Positions 52,753 to 63,626 of a DNA stretch of 64,000 nucleotides are shown one piece after another. Under the pieces are notes generated by a model. It saw only the letters and a list, made by a program, of their open reading frames with translations. It made no database searches and was not told the origin of the DNA. Numbering within the stretch: position 1 is the first letter of the stretch; the number at the start of each line of letters is the position of its first letter. Source of the stretch: Prostheceraeus crozeri (taxonomy: Eukaryota > Platyhelminthes > Polycladida > Euryleptidae). The stretch is from contig CAJQUW010014293.1 in the NCBI GenBank assembly GCA_907163375.1, positions 124,001 through 188,000 on the forward strand. Reading direction: 5' to 3'. Both the position numbers and the translations under genes were made by a program.

Positions 52753-53208
52753 ATGAATCCAACTGCCTCATTTTATTCACGACCCTCCTATGTAAGTGGT
52801 GGAGGACAAATTTAAAGCGGCGCTCGCCGCCAACGTGGAGGTAGGATACTTGGTGCACTGAAGTCTGTTGTAGCACCTCTCATATCCACCGTCTGTAGAT
52901 CTTTAAAACGAAATGTTTTAAGTAATGCCGTTGGCTTTGCTGGTGATGTTGCTAGTGATCTTTCCAGAGGTAGAAGTTTTAAGAGCAGTTTGTTGAATCG
53001 TGGGAAGGAACGCGGTTTAAAAACATTGAAGCAGACCTTTGCTGGTGTTACTCAAGGAAAGAAATCACCTAAACGAATGAATAAAGGAAGGAGGAAACAT
53101 CGCGGAGCTGGTAAGGTGCGATCTTCAGTCAAAAGGCATTCACGCAAACGTCGCAGAGGCTCTAATCATTCATCAGGCGCTAAACGACGACGCTGCTATA
53201 ACTTCTAA
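52753..53208 (+). CDS. pX-like basic core protein, copy C (broken)
   Basis: Collinear with 1668..2123. The basic C-terminus GKVRSSVKRHSRKRRRGS is present. About one break. It ends 2 nt before the capsid gene. Confidence 0.55.
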
Positions 53209-53210
53209 TC

Positions 53211-54487
53211 ATGGAGTGTAAAACTTCCGGGTTTTGTTTGTTTGATCAACAAGCCATACAGACAGATATTCTTAGTTCAAGTATTGTAGATTATCATCCT
53301 CGAACAGCTGAGAATGCTGGCCCCATTGAATTTGTTATTCCTGGTGGTAGTGATGACTACATAGATTTGAGTTATGCGATGGTTGATTTGAGGTTTAGAA
53401 TTCAGCAAGCAGATGGAACTGCTATTGACGATACACATAAAGTTGGACTGAACAATTTACCATTGACTACATTACTTCGCGATGTTTCTCTAACGATTGG
53501 AGAGCAGCAGGTGGAAGGTGGTCAAAGCGATTATTCCTATAAATCATATTTCAATCATGTATCACAGTTTCATCCAGCAGCACAAAAAGTCATATGGAAG
53601 CCATGGGATGGTACAGAGATGAAGCAGGAAAATTTGATGCTGAAACAAACAGTGGCTTTGTAAAGCGATCTGCTATGATTAAAGATAGTAAAGTATGTCA
53701 GCTATATGGTCCGCTGAATTTAGACTTCTTTGGACAGTCAAAGCTTTTACTCTGTAATACCAGCATGAGACTCAAGCTGACATTGAATAAGCCTGAATTT
53801 GCGCTGAATGCATTTGCTAAAGTTGACAATTTTAGAATTCATGTGGAAGATATTGCACTTTACATTCGTCGAGTAGTACCGAATCCAAGTGTCATTAGAG
53901 GACATGCTGAAGGTTTTAACCGCCAAAATGCCATTTACCCCATTCAGCATACAAAGCTTCTCACCTTTACAATTCCGAAAGATCAAAAGAGTTTCATGAA
54001 AGATGGCCTCTTTCCATCGGAAGCACGGAAGCTCCTCATGGTGGCAATGGTTGAAAATGATGCATTTAATGGTAATATAAAGAAGAATCCTTTCAATTTT
54101 AAACACAATCAGTTAAGTGAAATTGCTTTACGTGTAAATGGTGTCAGTCATCCTGGTCCACCCTACAAACCAGATTTTGCTTCGGATCAATTTATGCGCA
54201 GTTATGTTGATTTTATGGATGTCTTTGGCTTTTACAATACGGATGATACCAACGGACTGACTATGAAAGAGTTTAAGAGTGGATATACTATTTATGCATT
54301 TGATTTGACTGCTGACAGCGATATTAGTGCACCCCATCGTCAAGCGAACGTGCCTCATAATATTCGTTTGGATTTGACGTTCAAAAGAACACTACCTGAG
54401 ACGATCAATGTATTAATTTATGCAGTCTTCGATTCAAATATTGAAATTACAAAGTATCGTGACGTGATTCTTCAGTATAATCGTTAA
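53211..54487 (+). CDS. Double-jelly-roll major capsid protein, copy C (broken)
   Basis: About 425 codons. GPIEFVIPGGSDDYIDLSYA and LTTLLRDVSLTIGEQQ early; SMRLKLTLNKPEFALNAFAK and DNFRIHVEDIALYIRRV in the middle; a beta-rich end FDLTADSDISAPHRQANVPH. It is shorter than many Polinton capsid proteins and nearer adintovirus hexons. About one break. Confidence 0.87.
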
Positions 54488-54948
54488 TGAGTTGGTTCAC
54501 TGCTGACGATATTAAGACTAAAGTGCAGCGTAATGCAGACGAAGCGACGTTGAAAGCTTTCGATAATGTCTATTCACTCGATACCTTACCACCTGCAGTA
54601 AATCACTATCCCATCTTTATTGTGCTAAACACTCATTCGCAGAATTTAGGCGGTGAGCATTGGAAAGCGATCTTTATTGGAGAAGACCGACGTGGTGAAC
54701 TATTTGACTCTCTTGCTCAACCTCCAAATATACCAACACAGCAATGGTTGAGAAAACATACGCGTCAATATCAACGAAATGAACGCATACTACAACATCC
54801 ACTTTCATCAACGTGTGGTGCTTTTGTACTGTACTTCATCTTAAAACGTTTACATGTATCTCGATTTGCATCTATTATTCAAAACTTTTCATGTAATCCA
54901 TCCTCTAATGAAAAATTGATTTGTAAGTTCTATCATGATTTGAAATAA
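54487..54948 (+). CDS. Adenain-like cysteine protease, copy C
   Basis: 153 aa, whole. Triad order His (GEHWKAIF), Asp (ELFDSLAQPP), Cys (SSTCGAFVLYF), with a Gln in ILQHPL as the likely oxyanion residue. It cuts capsid and core precursors in related viruses. Confidence 0.9.
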   Translation: MSWFTADDIKTKVQRNADEATLKAFDNVYSLDTLPPAVNHYPIFIVLNTHSQNLGGEHWKAIFIGEDRRGELFDSLAQPPNIPTQQWLRKHTRQYQRNERILQHPLSSTCGAFVLYFILKRLHVSRFASIIQNFSCNPSSNEKLICKFYHDLK

Positions 54949-54975
54949 AAACATCATGTTGGAAAAAATTGTTTT

Positions 54976-55521
54976 TTATTTTACAATCCGCTGGGTACGT
55001 ACATACTCAATGAGATAGTCTAGGATCACATTTGCTTGTACATGAGATTTTAGTCCAGTAATGATCACTTTACTATTATGAAAGATTGCCACATGCACAG
55101 GTAACCAACAACTAATGAGAGCTGCAGGAAAAAGTTCGGGTTCATAACACAAATTGTAACTGCTGGTACGAATCTTCAAAAATGATACACTTTCACTCAA
55201 TTGAGTAGAGATCACCATATTGTCCACAGTCAGATTCGACATCACACACCTCTCCCTCTTCCATATCCGACGTAGTAGTCTCTGTAGCTCTAAGCGCATT
55301 GACTGCGCCGATGAATGAGAAAGGGCGCCGAGAATCTGTACAGTCCCATTTGGGAAGAGTTGAAGATTCCGTGAATTGTTCACCTTCACCACTAACATTT
55401 CAGGTCGGTCCGGGTAATACTTGCTGTTTGGAAGGTGTTGGTGTAATGTTGTGAGATCGATTTTGGTGTAGAGTCTGAAGCGACGGAGAATGTTGACGAT
55501 GGTGTAGCGATGGCGCTTCAT
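54976..55521 (-). CDS. TATA-binding-protein-like protein, copy C
   Basis: 181 aa from MKRHRY, looks whole. Two direct repeats match the TBP saddle. Repeat 1: IVNILRRFRLYTKIDLTTLH, then YYPDRPEMLVVKV and LQLFPNGTVQILGALS. Repeat 2: LTVDNMVISTQLSESV, then YEPELFPAALISCWLPVHVA and IFHNSKVIITGLKS. YEPELFP and the F-x-x-G/S-K-V-x-x-TG pattern are TBP hallmarks, and DNA-contacting Phe residues are visible. It is likely to bind TATA boxes. TATAAAAGG lies 35 bp upstream. Convergent with the protease gene. Confidence 0.82.
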   Translation of the reverse strand: MKRHRYTIVNILRRFRLYTKIDLTTLHQHLPNSKYYPDRPEMLVVKVNNSRNLQLFPNGTVQILGALSHSSAQSMRLELQRLLRRIWKRERCVMSNLTVDNMVISTQLSESVSFLKIRTSSYNLCYEPELFPAALISCWLPVHVAIFHNSKVIITGLKSHVQANVILDYLIEYVRTQRIVK

Positions 55522-55843
55522 GATGAAAGAATGAGTAAATTGAGCGATGTACCTTCCTTTTATACTTTTCCCAACTACCTTGATGAAATGTGAAGTTAGT
55601 ATGGAGTTGGGAATGATAGAGTTGAATTCGCCGATTGTTGACGCGCAGCCAGATGCGATTTCCAATACGTGAATGTCTTTTCATATAGAAGTATTTCAAA
55701 TCCTTCATGATATGATGTAGAGATTGAAAATGACGATAAGATAAAGCAAACTCTCTTCTCACATTTCCAGTTGAATCTTTGAAATAGACGTTTCGATCAT
55801 GATCCGTTTCAATACGTTGTAGGGAATCTAATTTCCAACTCAT
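55400..55843 (-). CDS. PC4-like protein 2, copy C
   Basis: 147 aa, open. The first 75 residues parallel PC4-like 1 (FALSYRHFQSLHHIMKDLKY). The His/Ser/Gln-rich rest overlaps the TBP-like start in another frame. The PC4/SUB1 fold is inferred from the pattern of basic strands, a G/A-x-x-L-x-x-x-x-F turn and a helix. Confidence 0.5.
   Translation of the reverse strand: MSWKLDSLQRIETDHDRNVYFKDSTGNVRREFALSYRHFQSLHHIMKDLKYFYMKRHSRIGNRIWLRVNNRRIQLYHSQLHTNFTFHQGSWEKYKRKVHRSIYSFFHHEAPSLHHRQHSPSLQTLHQNRSHNITPTPSKQQVLPGPT
55556..55564 (-). promoter_or_regulatory. TATA box of the TBP-like gene, copy C
   Basis: TATAAAAGG on the minus strand, about 35 bp before the ATG at 55521. It is inside the frame of PC4-like 2, so the two genes overlap. 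Confidence 0.7.
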
Positions 55844-55997
55844 GGTGCGTGATAGTCATGTCTGATTAAGATTTGCATAGTAGAGCGATGAACTCACGAC
55901 GAATAAATGTCATGATGGAGCGATGTATGTATCTTCTATACTTCTCCCAATTGTATTTGCGAAATGAGAAACAGTTTGCGGAATGAGAATGGTAGAT

Positions 55998-56222
55998 TTA
56001 AATTTCATTTCTGTAATGTTGAAGCCAAACTTGATCACCCAAGGAGATGAATCTTAATGTTTCAAAATATTCCAAATCCCTCATGATATCATTGAGGTTG
56101 ACAAATTGTCGCCATGTTAATGTAATACCTCTTGATGTATGACCATGAGAATTTTTGAAGTGTACGTTTCCATCACGATCAACTCTGATATATTGTAGAG
56201 AATCCAAAATCCAAGTCTTCAT
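55998..56222 (-). CDS. PC4-like protein 1, copy C
   Basis: 74 aa, open: YIRVDRDGNVHFKN, RGITLTWRQFVNLNDIMRDL. The PC4 consensus (R-x-V-x-V, GI-x-L-x-x-x-x-W/F) fits. Its ATG is 35 nt from the divergent structural gene at 56258. Confidence 0.5.
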   Translation of the reverse strand: MKTWILDSLQYIRVDRDGNVHFKNSHGHTSRGITLTWRQFVNLNDIMRDLEYFETLRFISLGDQVWLQHYRNEI

Positions 56223-56257
56223 GATGTTATGCAAAGTCGCAGATCAGCAATATAAAA
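56223..56257. promoter_or_regulatory. 35-nt divergent intergenic region
   Basis: Only 35 nt between two start codons, with AATATAAAA directly before the plus-strand ATG. The same length occurs in copy B (36053..36087). Confidence 0.5.
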
Positions 56258-57655
56258 ATGTCGTTTTATCATATTTTGCTTAGCAATGCGGCTACAAAGA
56301 GATTTGCTAGTAATCGAGCCGCACTCTTTTCTACTCCCATTGATCATGCACAACAGCTAAATGGAAATTGGGAAGTGGGTGTCACTCAACTTGTTTATAG
56401 CAACTGTGTCTATACTTTTGATCATGAGGTGATGACTATTAATATCAGACGCACAGCTGCTTACCAATGTGAAAAGGGCTGTCGAGTATACATTCCACAG
56501 TGGCCAAAGAAAGATCTCTTATCATGTAAAAAGTTGATATATGATTTCTTGAATAAAGCGTGTAAACATATTGTCCAATTTACCCCGCACAATGATGATC
56601 ATAATTATGTACATCATGTAGTTGATAAAGATTGGATTGTTGGTTTAAGTCCAAGTTTAAGAAATGATTTAGGTTACCTCGCTAGCGCCTTAACAAGCTA
56701 TGATAATTTTAACGTTAATTACCACATAAGTGGTCATAAACAGTTAATATATCGAGAGGAAGCTTATTATGTAGATCTTATTCCAAAAAATGAGAAGACG
56801 TTGGTGAAGAAGATTGTGATTAAGCCAAGAAAGACAAATATGATTCCTGAAACATTATTGAAGAAATTTAATTATCTCCTTCGAGTTGATGGCAAACAAG
56901 TGGCAACATTGACTTATATCAAATCATCTAATCATATTGCAATAAGTAAATTAAATGATGATGATCTAGTATTAGTTTGTTCAAAAGATTTTCATCAGTT
57001 CTTACGACATCGTTCTGCAGCTGTTCATGGAAAATCTGATATGCAACATTTACCATGTGAAAGGCCAAATCAATTTGATACAGAATGGGCCGTATCTTTA
57101 TACAGAAAGTGTGTAGAGCCTTTCGGTGGTATCTTACATGAAACAAGAGTGTTGATGCCTCGCATTATTACTTCGGTTAAATTGGTTGTAGATTATTTAA
57201 ATGAAGTGATTAATGAGCAACATATTTCATTTTCTGAAAAAGAAGGTGTTTTGTCTCTCACTATAAGTGGAAAAGGTATTGAACTAATTATGGATAAAAC
57301 TCTAATGGACATTTTGGGTTTTGATCAAAATATCTTTAAAAGTGGTACTGTAACCAAAGCTAGCGCGGACATGCCGCTATCGCGTCGTATTAACTATTTT
57401 CAGATATATTCCAATATTGGTGAAGATGTACGTGTGGGAGATGTTGAAGCTCCATTGCTAGCAATGATACCATACCAGCCAAAAAGCTGCAGTATTTTAT
57501 CTGAGCATACTTTCAAGAAAGTGCATTATACAAAGCTGAAATCAAACTACATCCCACAAATTGATATTGCCATTTATGACGATGCTGGTGCGTTGATTCT
57601 TTTTCATAAAGATGCTGTGACAAGTATTACACTCCATTTCCGAATGAAGAGTTAA
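56258..57655 (+). CDS. Structural-type protein 1, copy C
   Basis: 465 aa, open. N-terminal module LLSNAATKRFASNRAALFST then LNGNWEVGVTQLVYSNCVYT. The C-terminus has ISFSEKEGVLSLTISGKGIE and a beta-rich tail, IDIAIYDDAGALILFHKD. It is related in plan to structural-type protein 2. Proteins with this S-N-A...W-E-V-G module occur in many invertebrate Polintons; a minor capsid, penton or vertex role is inferred. Confidence 0.7.
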   Translation: MSFYHILLSNAATKRFASNRAALFSTPIDHAQQLNGNWEVGVTQLVYSNCVYTFDHEVMTINIRRTAAYQCEKGCRVYIPQWPKKDLLSCKKLIYDFLNKACKHIVQFTPHNDDHNYVHHVVDKDWIVGLSPSLRNDLGYLASALTSYDNFNVNYHISGHKQLIYREEAYYVDLIPKNEKTLVKKIVIKPRKTNMIPETLLKKFNYLLRVDGKQVATLTYIKSSNHIAISKLNDDDLVLVCSKDFHQFLRHRSAAVHGKSDMQHLPCERPNQFDTEWAVSLYRKCVEPFGGILHETRVLMPRIITSVKLVVDYLNEVINEQHISFSEKEGVLSLTISGKGIELIMDKTLMDILGFDQNIFKSGTVTKASADMPLSRRINYFQIYSNIGEDVRVGDVEAPLLAMIPYQPKSCSILSEHTFKKVHYTKLKSNYIPQIDIAIYDDAGALILFHKDAVTSITLHFRMKS

Positions 57656-57664
57656 TGCAAAAGT

Positions 57665-59215
57665 ATGCTATTATATTTTTCCAATGTGAATAATATGGAA
57701 AGTGAAAATAAGGACTCGTTTCTAATCTACTTGCCCAGTAATGCTTCTATGAATAAATTTCCCAAAAATAAACCATCAGACTATCGAGTAGAATTAAATC
57801 GCCCACTACATTTAGAAGGTGAATGGGAGGTTGTCGTTTCTAGTATTTGCTATGATAGCAATATTCAGAATGTGAATGATTTGGAAGAAATGATATTGAC
57901 TCCTCGCACCCATGATGGAATAACGATGAATAATGCATTCCAGTTCCCATACAATTTAACATCAGATGGAAAGTGGAACTATGAATGGATTCAGATAAAA
58001 TCAGATTCTTATGAACCATTTGGGAATGAGAAAATTATTAAGGCATTCAACAGTGGTAATACTTCCATCATGAAGAATAATGATCAGAAAGTTTATGAGT
58101 TTACTATCTATCATTGGAGTGGGAGACAGTTCCTTCGCTTTCATTCTTTTACTAAAGGTCTTACACTGAGGTTGGATAATGAATTCTATCCGCATCTCGG
58201 TTTTGGCCATGGACTACATCTAACATCAATTGCTACTGCAAATGTTAAAAAAGTTTATTCAAATCCAATCAACAAATTTCATTATAGATTTAAAATATTT
58301 GATGAAGATATTGTAGAATGCGAAGAACGCTTCATTTTGAAAAAGCGTGGTGTTCAACCTTTATCACTTATTGAGTTAGTAAAACGATGGAATGAGACTG
58401 TGGGTAAGAAGTATGGAGAGACAATTATGGCGGACAAAAATAAGTTGATCATTCAGAAATATAATGACAAACTTACAGTTTATTTCTCTCCAACCTTGCG
58501 TCATTTTGTAAGACATTATACACCTATTATTGGAAGCGGTGTGGTGTATGCTTCTCATGAATATCACACTAAAGCTGATTCAGTTAATGATGAATGGTGG
58601 GTGGACATCTATGGCGATCGCATCAAGAAAATTTACCAGTCTTATGAAGAATCTAAAGTTGCTATCAATATAATGCCGCGTCTATATCATACAGTTGAAA
58701 GCTTCATTCATGTAGTAAATCCTTATATACAACAGAAGTTGAAGCATGTGATGAAAAGTAAATATGATGTAGAGACACACCACATTTCGTTTTCAATTGA
58801 AAATCAACGCGTTGTTCTGAAACTGGGTGATGACATTCAATGTCAATTGAGTAAAAATTTGAAAAAACTCTTTGGCTTTTCAATGCTACAAACTGTGTTT
58901 GCTGCTGCGCATACGATTGGTATAGAAACACCAATGACACTTGATAAACATGAACAGCACCTTTACATTCAAAGTGATTTGATTTTACCTATTTCTGTTG
59001 GCGAGAAAAAAGAATACATTTTACGTGATTTCATTCATGATAACGACGCTTCATATGGAATAGTCGAGAAGATGTTTGAATCTATTTTCTATCATCCCGT
59101 CGTCAAACAAACTATACCCTCTATTGCTATCAAAATTACCAATGGTTTACAAGAGTGCATCCATGTGAAAGATACTAAATCCCTCGTAACTTTAGTGTTT
59201 CGGAAAACAAAGTGA
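57665..59215 (+). CDS. Structural-type protein 2, copy C
   Basis: 516 aa, open. LPSNASMNKFPKNKPSDYRV, LEGEWEVVVSSICYDS; the middle has FLRFHSFTKGLTLRLDNEFY and LGFGHGLHLTS; the end has HLYIQSDLILPISVGEKKEY, a conserved Y.P.V-type region, and VTLVFRKTK. It starts 9 nt after the previous stop. A paralogue-like partner of protein 1; probably a virion surface or vertex protein. Confidence 0.7.
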   Translation: MLLYFSNVNNMESENKDSFLIYLPSNASMNKFPKNKPSDYRVELNRPLHLEGEWEVVVSSICYDSNIQNVNDLEEMILTPRTHDGITMNNAFQFPYNLTSDGKWNYEWIQIKSDSYEPFGNEKIIKAFNSGNTSIMKNNDQKVYEFTIYHWSGRQFLRFHSFTKGLTLRLDNEFYPHLGFGHGLHLTSIATANVKKVYSNPINKFHYRFKIFDEDIVECEERFILKKRGVQPLSLIELVKRWNETVGKKYGETIMADKNKLIIQKYNDKLTVYFSPTLRHFVRHYTPIIGSGVVYASHEYHTKADSVNDEWWVDIYGDRIKKIYQSYEESKVAINIMPRLYHTVESFIHVVNPYIQQKLKHVMKSKYDVETHHISFSIENQRVVLKLGDDIQCQLSKNLKKLFGFSMLQTVFAAAHTIGIETPMTLDKHEQHLYIQSDLILPISVGEKKEYILRDFIHDNDASYGIVEKMFESIFYHPVVKQTIPSIAIKITNGLQECIHVKDTKSLVTLVFRKTK

Positions 59216-59224
59216 AGTCATTGT

Positions 59225-59394
59225 GATATGTTTATTGAAATAAAAATATGTATATGAAAAAGTCTTTTCACAGATATAGGGGGAATGGGCTGACTGTAGG
59301 CATATATTCACAAGGAAGAAACGATCTCATGCGATACATAAAACAACCATGTATATCTACAAAAAGCAACATCAAAATACTGAGTTAAAGTTGA
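59225..59394. terminator. Convergent 3' region, structural gene / PolB, copy C
   Basis: AATAAA on both strands within 59231..59243, mirroring copy B 33070..33083. The rest is non-coding and AT-rich. Confidence 0.55.
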
Positions 59395-62300
59395 TTATGT
59401 CAATACATCTCCTGAATGTGGTAGCGTGAGTTTTATTCTTTTGGGTGGAGGTATGTTTGTGTCAGGATGTCCATGTGGAAGAGATGTGTTATGTCCTATC
59501 CAACACCTCTTATCCTCCCATGCTGAAAGTGCTCGTTTCTTGAACGTGTACGTTTTCACAGTATGAACTTGAGATTTTAAGATTGTCATATTGACAAACG
59601 TTATAGTTTTATTTTTATAGGCCTTCTTATAGGACCGACGTTTCATTTTATGAACAATGGATTTTGATATACCTTTAGCACGCTTAATACTATCTGCACA
59701 TTCTTTGAATTTCATGGAATACATTTTAGGACGGAGGAGAATCATTTCATCTATTTCCTTTCCTGCTGTTTCGTCCTTAAAACAACCAAGTTTGGCTTTA
59801 TTCTGTATCGAATAGAGTGGATGAGTGGGATTGTAGTTAGATGTATCGAAATATTTTTCTAATGACGTGCCTACTTCATTAAAATTTAAATCTTTTTGAG
59901 TGGTAATTCCTAAAAAGAAACTATCTGTATCACCACCCAGCAAGCGAACCTCTTTTACGAGAGGGCATGGTTTTAATATTTTGTAGAAGAGTTGATACAT
60001 TTCAAGCTTGGAATAATCTAAAACGGCTTGCCCAATATAGATGGGTTTGCACAACTCAACTTCTGATTTAATCATTTTAACACCTACAAGATCCTCATCG
60101 ATGATGTCTCTATCAATGAAAAGAGGTGATGAGGTCAATTTGTGATATTTTTGTTCATCAACGACTAGTTTGTAATTCATACGTTTTCTAACATCCTCCA
60201 TGGTCTTTCCGAATAGACTGTTATTCTTATATTTATAAAAATCCTTTTCAAAATTATTTTGGGCGAGTGCACGTTTTTGACTGTTACTATCTATGTAGGG
60301 TTTGAGGAAGGCTTTCTGTCTAAATTTGATAATGCGGTGAACTGACTTTAGAAGCATGCCCATTTCTAAATAGAATTTTAATATGCAGAAGTGTACGAGA
60401 TAATTTTTCTTATCATATTGGGTGAGTAAAAGTTTGCGGCATGGTTTGTACCTTGGCTGTCCACACTCTGTTAAGTTATTATGAAATTGTGACATGAATG
60501 GTGAAAACATATCTTCAGTCACTTCACCAGATTTAGGTGCGAGTGGGAAATCAGCAGTTTTATTTTTAATGCTATTTGGATAAATCAAATCCACTTCAAA
60601 ATAATATCCCCAATCACCTTCATCTGGAATCTTCAGTATGTTTGAAGGGTTGGAGTAATACTCAAGCTCATCTTGATTTAACCAACTAAACTCGGAATGA
60701 GGTAGTGGTTTAGACAGTCAACTGCCATATAAATTATTTTGGTCATAGTACTTTAGGTGGATATGATCATCACCTACTGTTTCAGATTTTATATGATGTT
60801 TATTTACAAATGTGAGACCACCGCGTATTCCGCGCTCAAATATATTATACATCTCCGGGTCTTGTAAGAGATTAATGGTCTCACCAGTCATTTTAAAGGC
60901 TGATTTAAAGGACATGGCTGGTAGACTGACAAAGTGGACAGGATCTAATTTGTCTTCTTCTAATGCCACTCGTCGAAATTCCTGAAAGACATCAGCCAGC
61001 AAAATGACATCTAATTCTAAGTAAGCGATCATATAATCGCCAAACGTTTTACAATTAAATTTTAACCATGCCTCTTGAGCATGTTCATAGTCCTCTACTG
61101 GACAATCTTCACCAGTCAAATCGTTTTTGAATTTGTCAATGGAAGGAAGGGTTGTTTCATTTAGTTTAGACATTGAGCTAAAATACGCATAAGGAAAGAC
61201 TCCTTTGCGAGTGATTATTTCATCCGTTAAGTTTGGATAGTGTTTCTTCAAAGTTTGACTATGGGGAAGAAACTTGAGATTACGAACGAGAGAAGCTAGT
61301 GACGCTGACATGAATTGAAATGAATCTAAAAATTTTATTTCGAAGAAGACTGTCTTATTTTCTTTAGTTTTATCTACTGGTACTTTTGCTGTCATTGCCA
61401 TGAATTTTTCTCTCGTTTGTGCTATAACATTGAACTGCCACGATTTCATCTGGCTCAACCCTCCTTTTATGAGCATATGACTGTCATAGCCCTTAAAGTT
61501 ATGAAAAATGACGGGTAGTACACGACGTCTCAACCTAAGTGAAAAGTTACATTTGGAGCAGAGTGCGTTTCTAAATTTACCAGTGATGTGATCATGATCA
61601 CGCACTTTCTTAATTTTATCGTCATCAAACGTTTTATGACATTTAGGGCACGATGTGCAATTTTCAAATTTCTGTTTGTCTTCATCTGACATATGTAGTG
61701 ACTTACGCTGCAATTGGGAATCATATGATTGTTGAAATTTAGCAGCTTTATCGAGAAATTCTAGAAATTTTGAAATACAATCTTCACCTTGCCAAGTATA
61801 CATTTTGTTTTGTCTATTCCTAAAGTGATCATGCCATACTTCATAGCAGGATATGGCTGCTGGCTTGTGGATGATATCATCAATGTAGCATTCTATGTCT
61901 GCGTAAATGACACGCAGGGGACTTAATTCGTCACCATTATCCCTATGTGAAAATATTTTATCTTTGGGCATGCGTTCCATTTGTAATTTACCTCGCTTGC
62001 ACCATTCATAGTGAGTTTCAAATTTATCTTTACTCCAAAAGGAGCGGATGCAGCGGTCGCATACAAAATGTTCACCTCTTTTAGAGTGCCCCAAGTGAGT
62101 TTACAAGCGAGAGATTTTGGGAATACCACAGTAGTGCCATTCCTCGCTATCATCTTCTTTTACTAATATGAGGTTGACTACACGTTCACAACAAGTTGAA
62201 CGTGAATTATAGCGGGCACCCTTCAACCCCTTCTCCCACACGTGAACGACAATTTTAATCTTATTATGTTTTTCGAACGTTTCTACATCTTTGATTTTCA

Positions 62301-63369
62301 TGTTGTTACTATCACAACCTTCAAAGTCTAGTTCATCCTCCCACTGTCTATAGCTATAGGTATGATTTCGATTCGCGTTGATATCATTATAGTGAAGGAT
62401 GGATAGGACTGCATATTTGAAACACTGTGATTTACAATCGACATTGATGACAGCTTTCTTATTATACAACGTTTTTGGTAGTTTAAATGTACCTCGAGCT
62501 GCATGACTTTCTAATAGTGAAATTTTGAATATGGCTGAGTCCACACCATCAAAAATGAGAGCGCTGTCGCGTTGATTGAATTTATCTACATTTGATTTTA
62601 AACATTGAATGTGAAAATTTAGCCAAGACTCGCAGTCTACAACTTCGGTTGCGGAAGAGGAAGGAACATGAAACTGTATTCTCTCCGTCACTTGACCCGT
62701 TTGAAAATCTATTTTAATACATTTTAGTTTAAGGTAGATGAGCGCCTTCATTCTAAAATTGTCTAAATTGTTGAAGAGCGCTTCGATAATGTTAGAATTT
62801 TGAAGGAGCCACTCAGGAAAATCTACTATTTGAGTATTGGACTCCATGCAGTAGTCGCGTACTAAATTATTATGTGAAACATTAATGAGGGAGATGGTAG
62901 AGGTACCGTTGGTGTAGTGATCATTTGCATGCGTGTGTTGAAGTCTGTGCGAAGATCGCTGAAAGTGACTATCAAAAGAAAGAGGGCACAAATCGCAAGG
63001 AAAGGAGATGTCATCGTCAGAATCAACTTCACCTCCGGAGATTGACGCCGCTTTGCGTTGACACACACGTTGTTTGATGTGTCGAAGGAGACTGTGCTTC
63101 CTTACAAACATATGTCCGCAGTCGGCACATTCCCACTCGTTGCCTTGTCGCGAGAGTCCTGAGCTGGAACTCACATCACCTGAAAGAGAAATCATTCTAT
63201 CATCTCTGTTCAAGTCTCAGTGTATTGTTACAACCTACCTTGACTCAACGACTCTAAACTTTCCTCGAGAAGGGAGGGCGTTGGTGATGAAGTTGATGGC
63301 TGAAATTGAGGAAGATGCTATTAACCACACGTTTGACGGAGATGAGTGAAGAAATTTTCAACTTACCAT
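59395..63369 (-). CDS. polB: Protein-primed family B DNA polymerase, spliced start, copy C (broken)
   Basis: Same plan as copy B. The ATG at 63369..63367 is followed by GTAAGT; a second short exon and a second intron come before the main exon. N-terminal C2H2 fingers, exonuclease YADIECYIDD, the endonuclease-VII-like DHDHITGKFRNA, and polymerase motifs including GGDTDSFFLGI. About two or three breaks. Confidence 0.9.
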
Positions 63370-63626
63370 TTCAACGAAATCGAGTTTAAGGTTGATACTT
63401 CAACAAGATAGAGATCTCACGAGAGAGCAGTTCACTTGTACGCCTCAAATATAGAATTCGTCAGAGAACACTTCACTTATATGTCACAAAGACAGAGTGA
63501 AATGACACGAATGTCACTTTACATATATACTTTAATATTCATCATTCATTGGCTGTTCATTCTGATTGGTTGCTTGCTGATACTTAAGAATTAGAAAACA
63601 TTTCAAAGTTATTATTCGCAGTCAAC
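63370..63626. promoter_or_regulatory. Bidirectional promoter of PolB and the divergent gene, copy C
   Basis: Carries the same two roughly 37-bp direct repeats, a TATATAC-type box near 63521 and CCAAT boxes as copy B 28669..28946. Confidence 0.6.
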
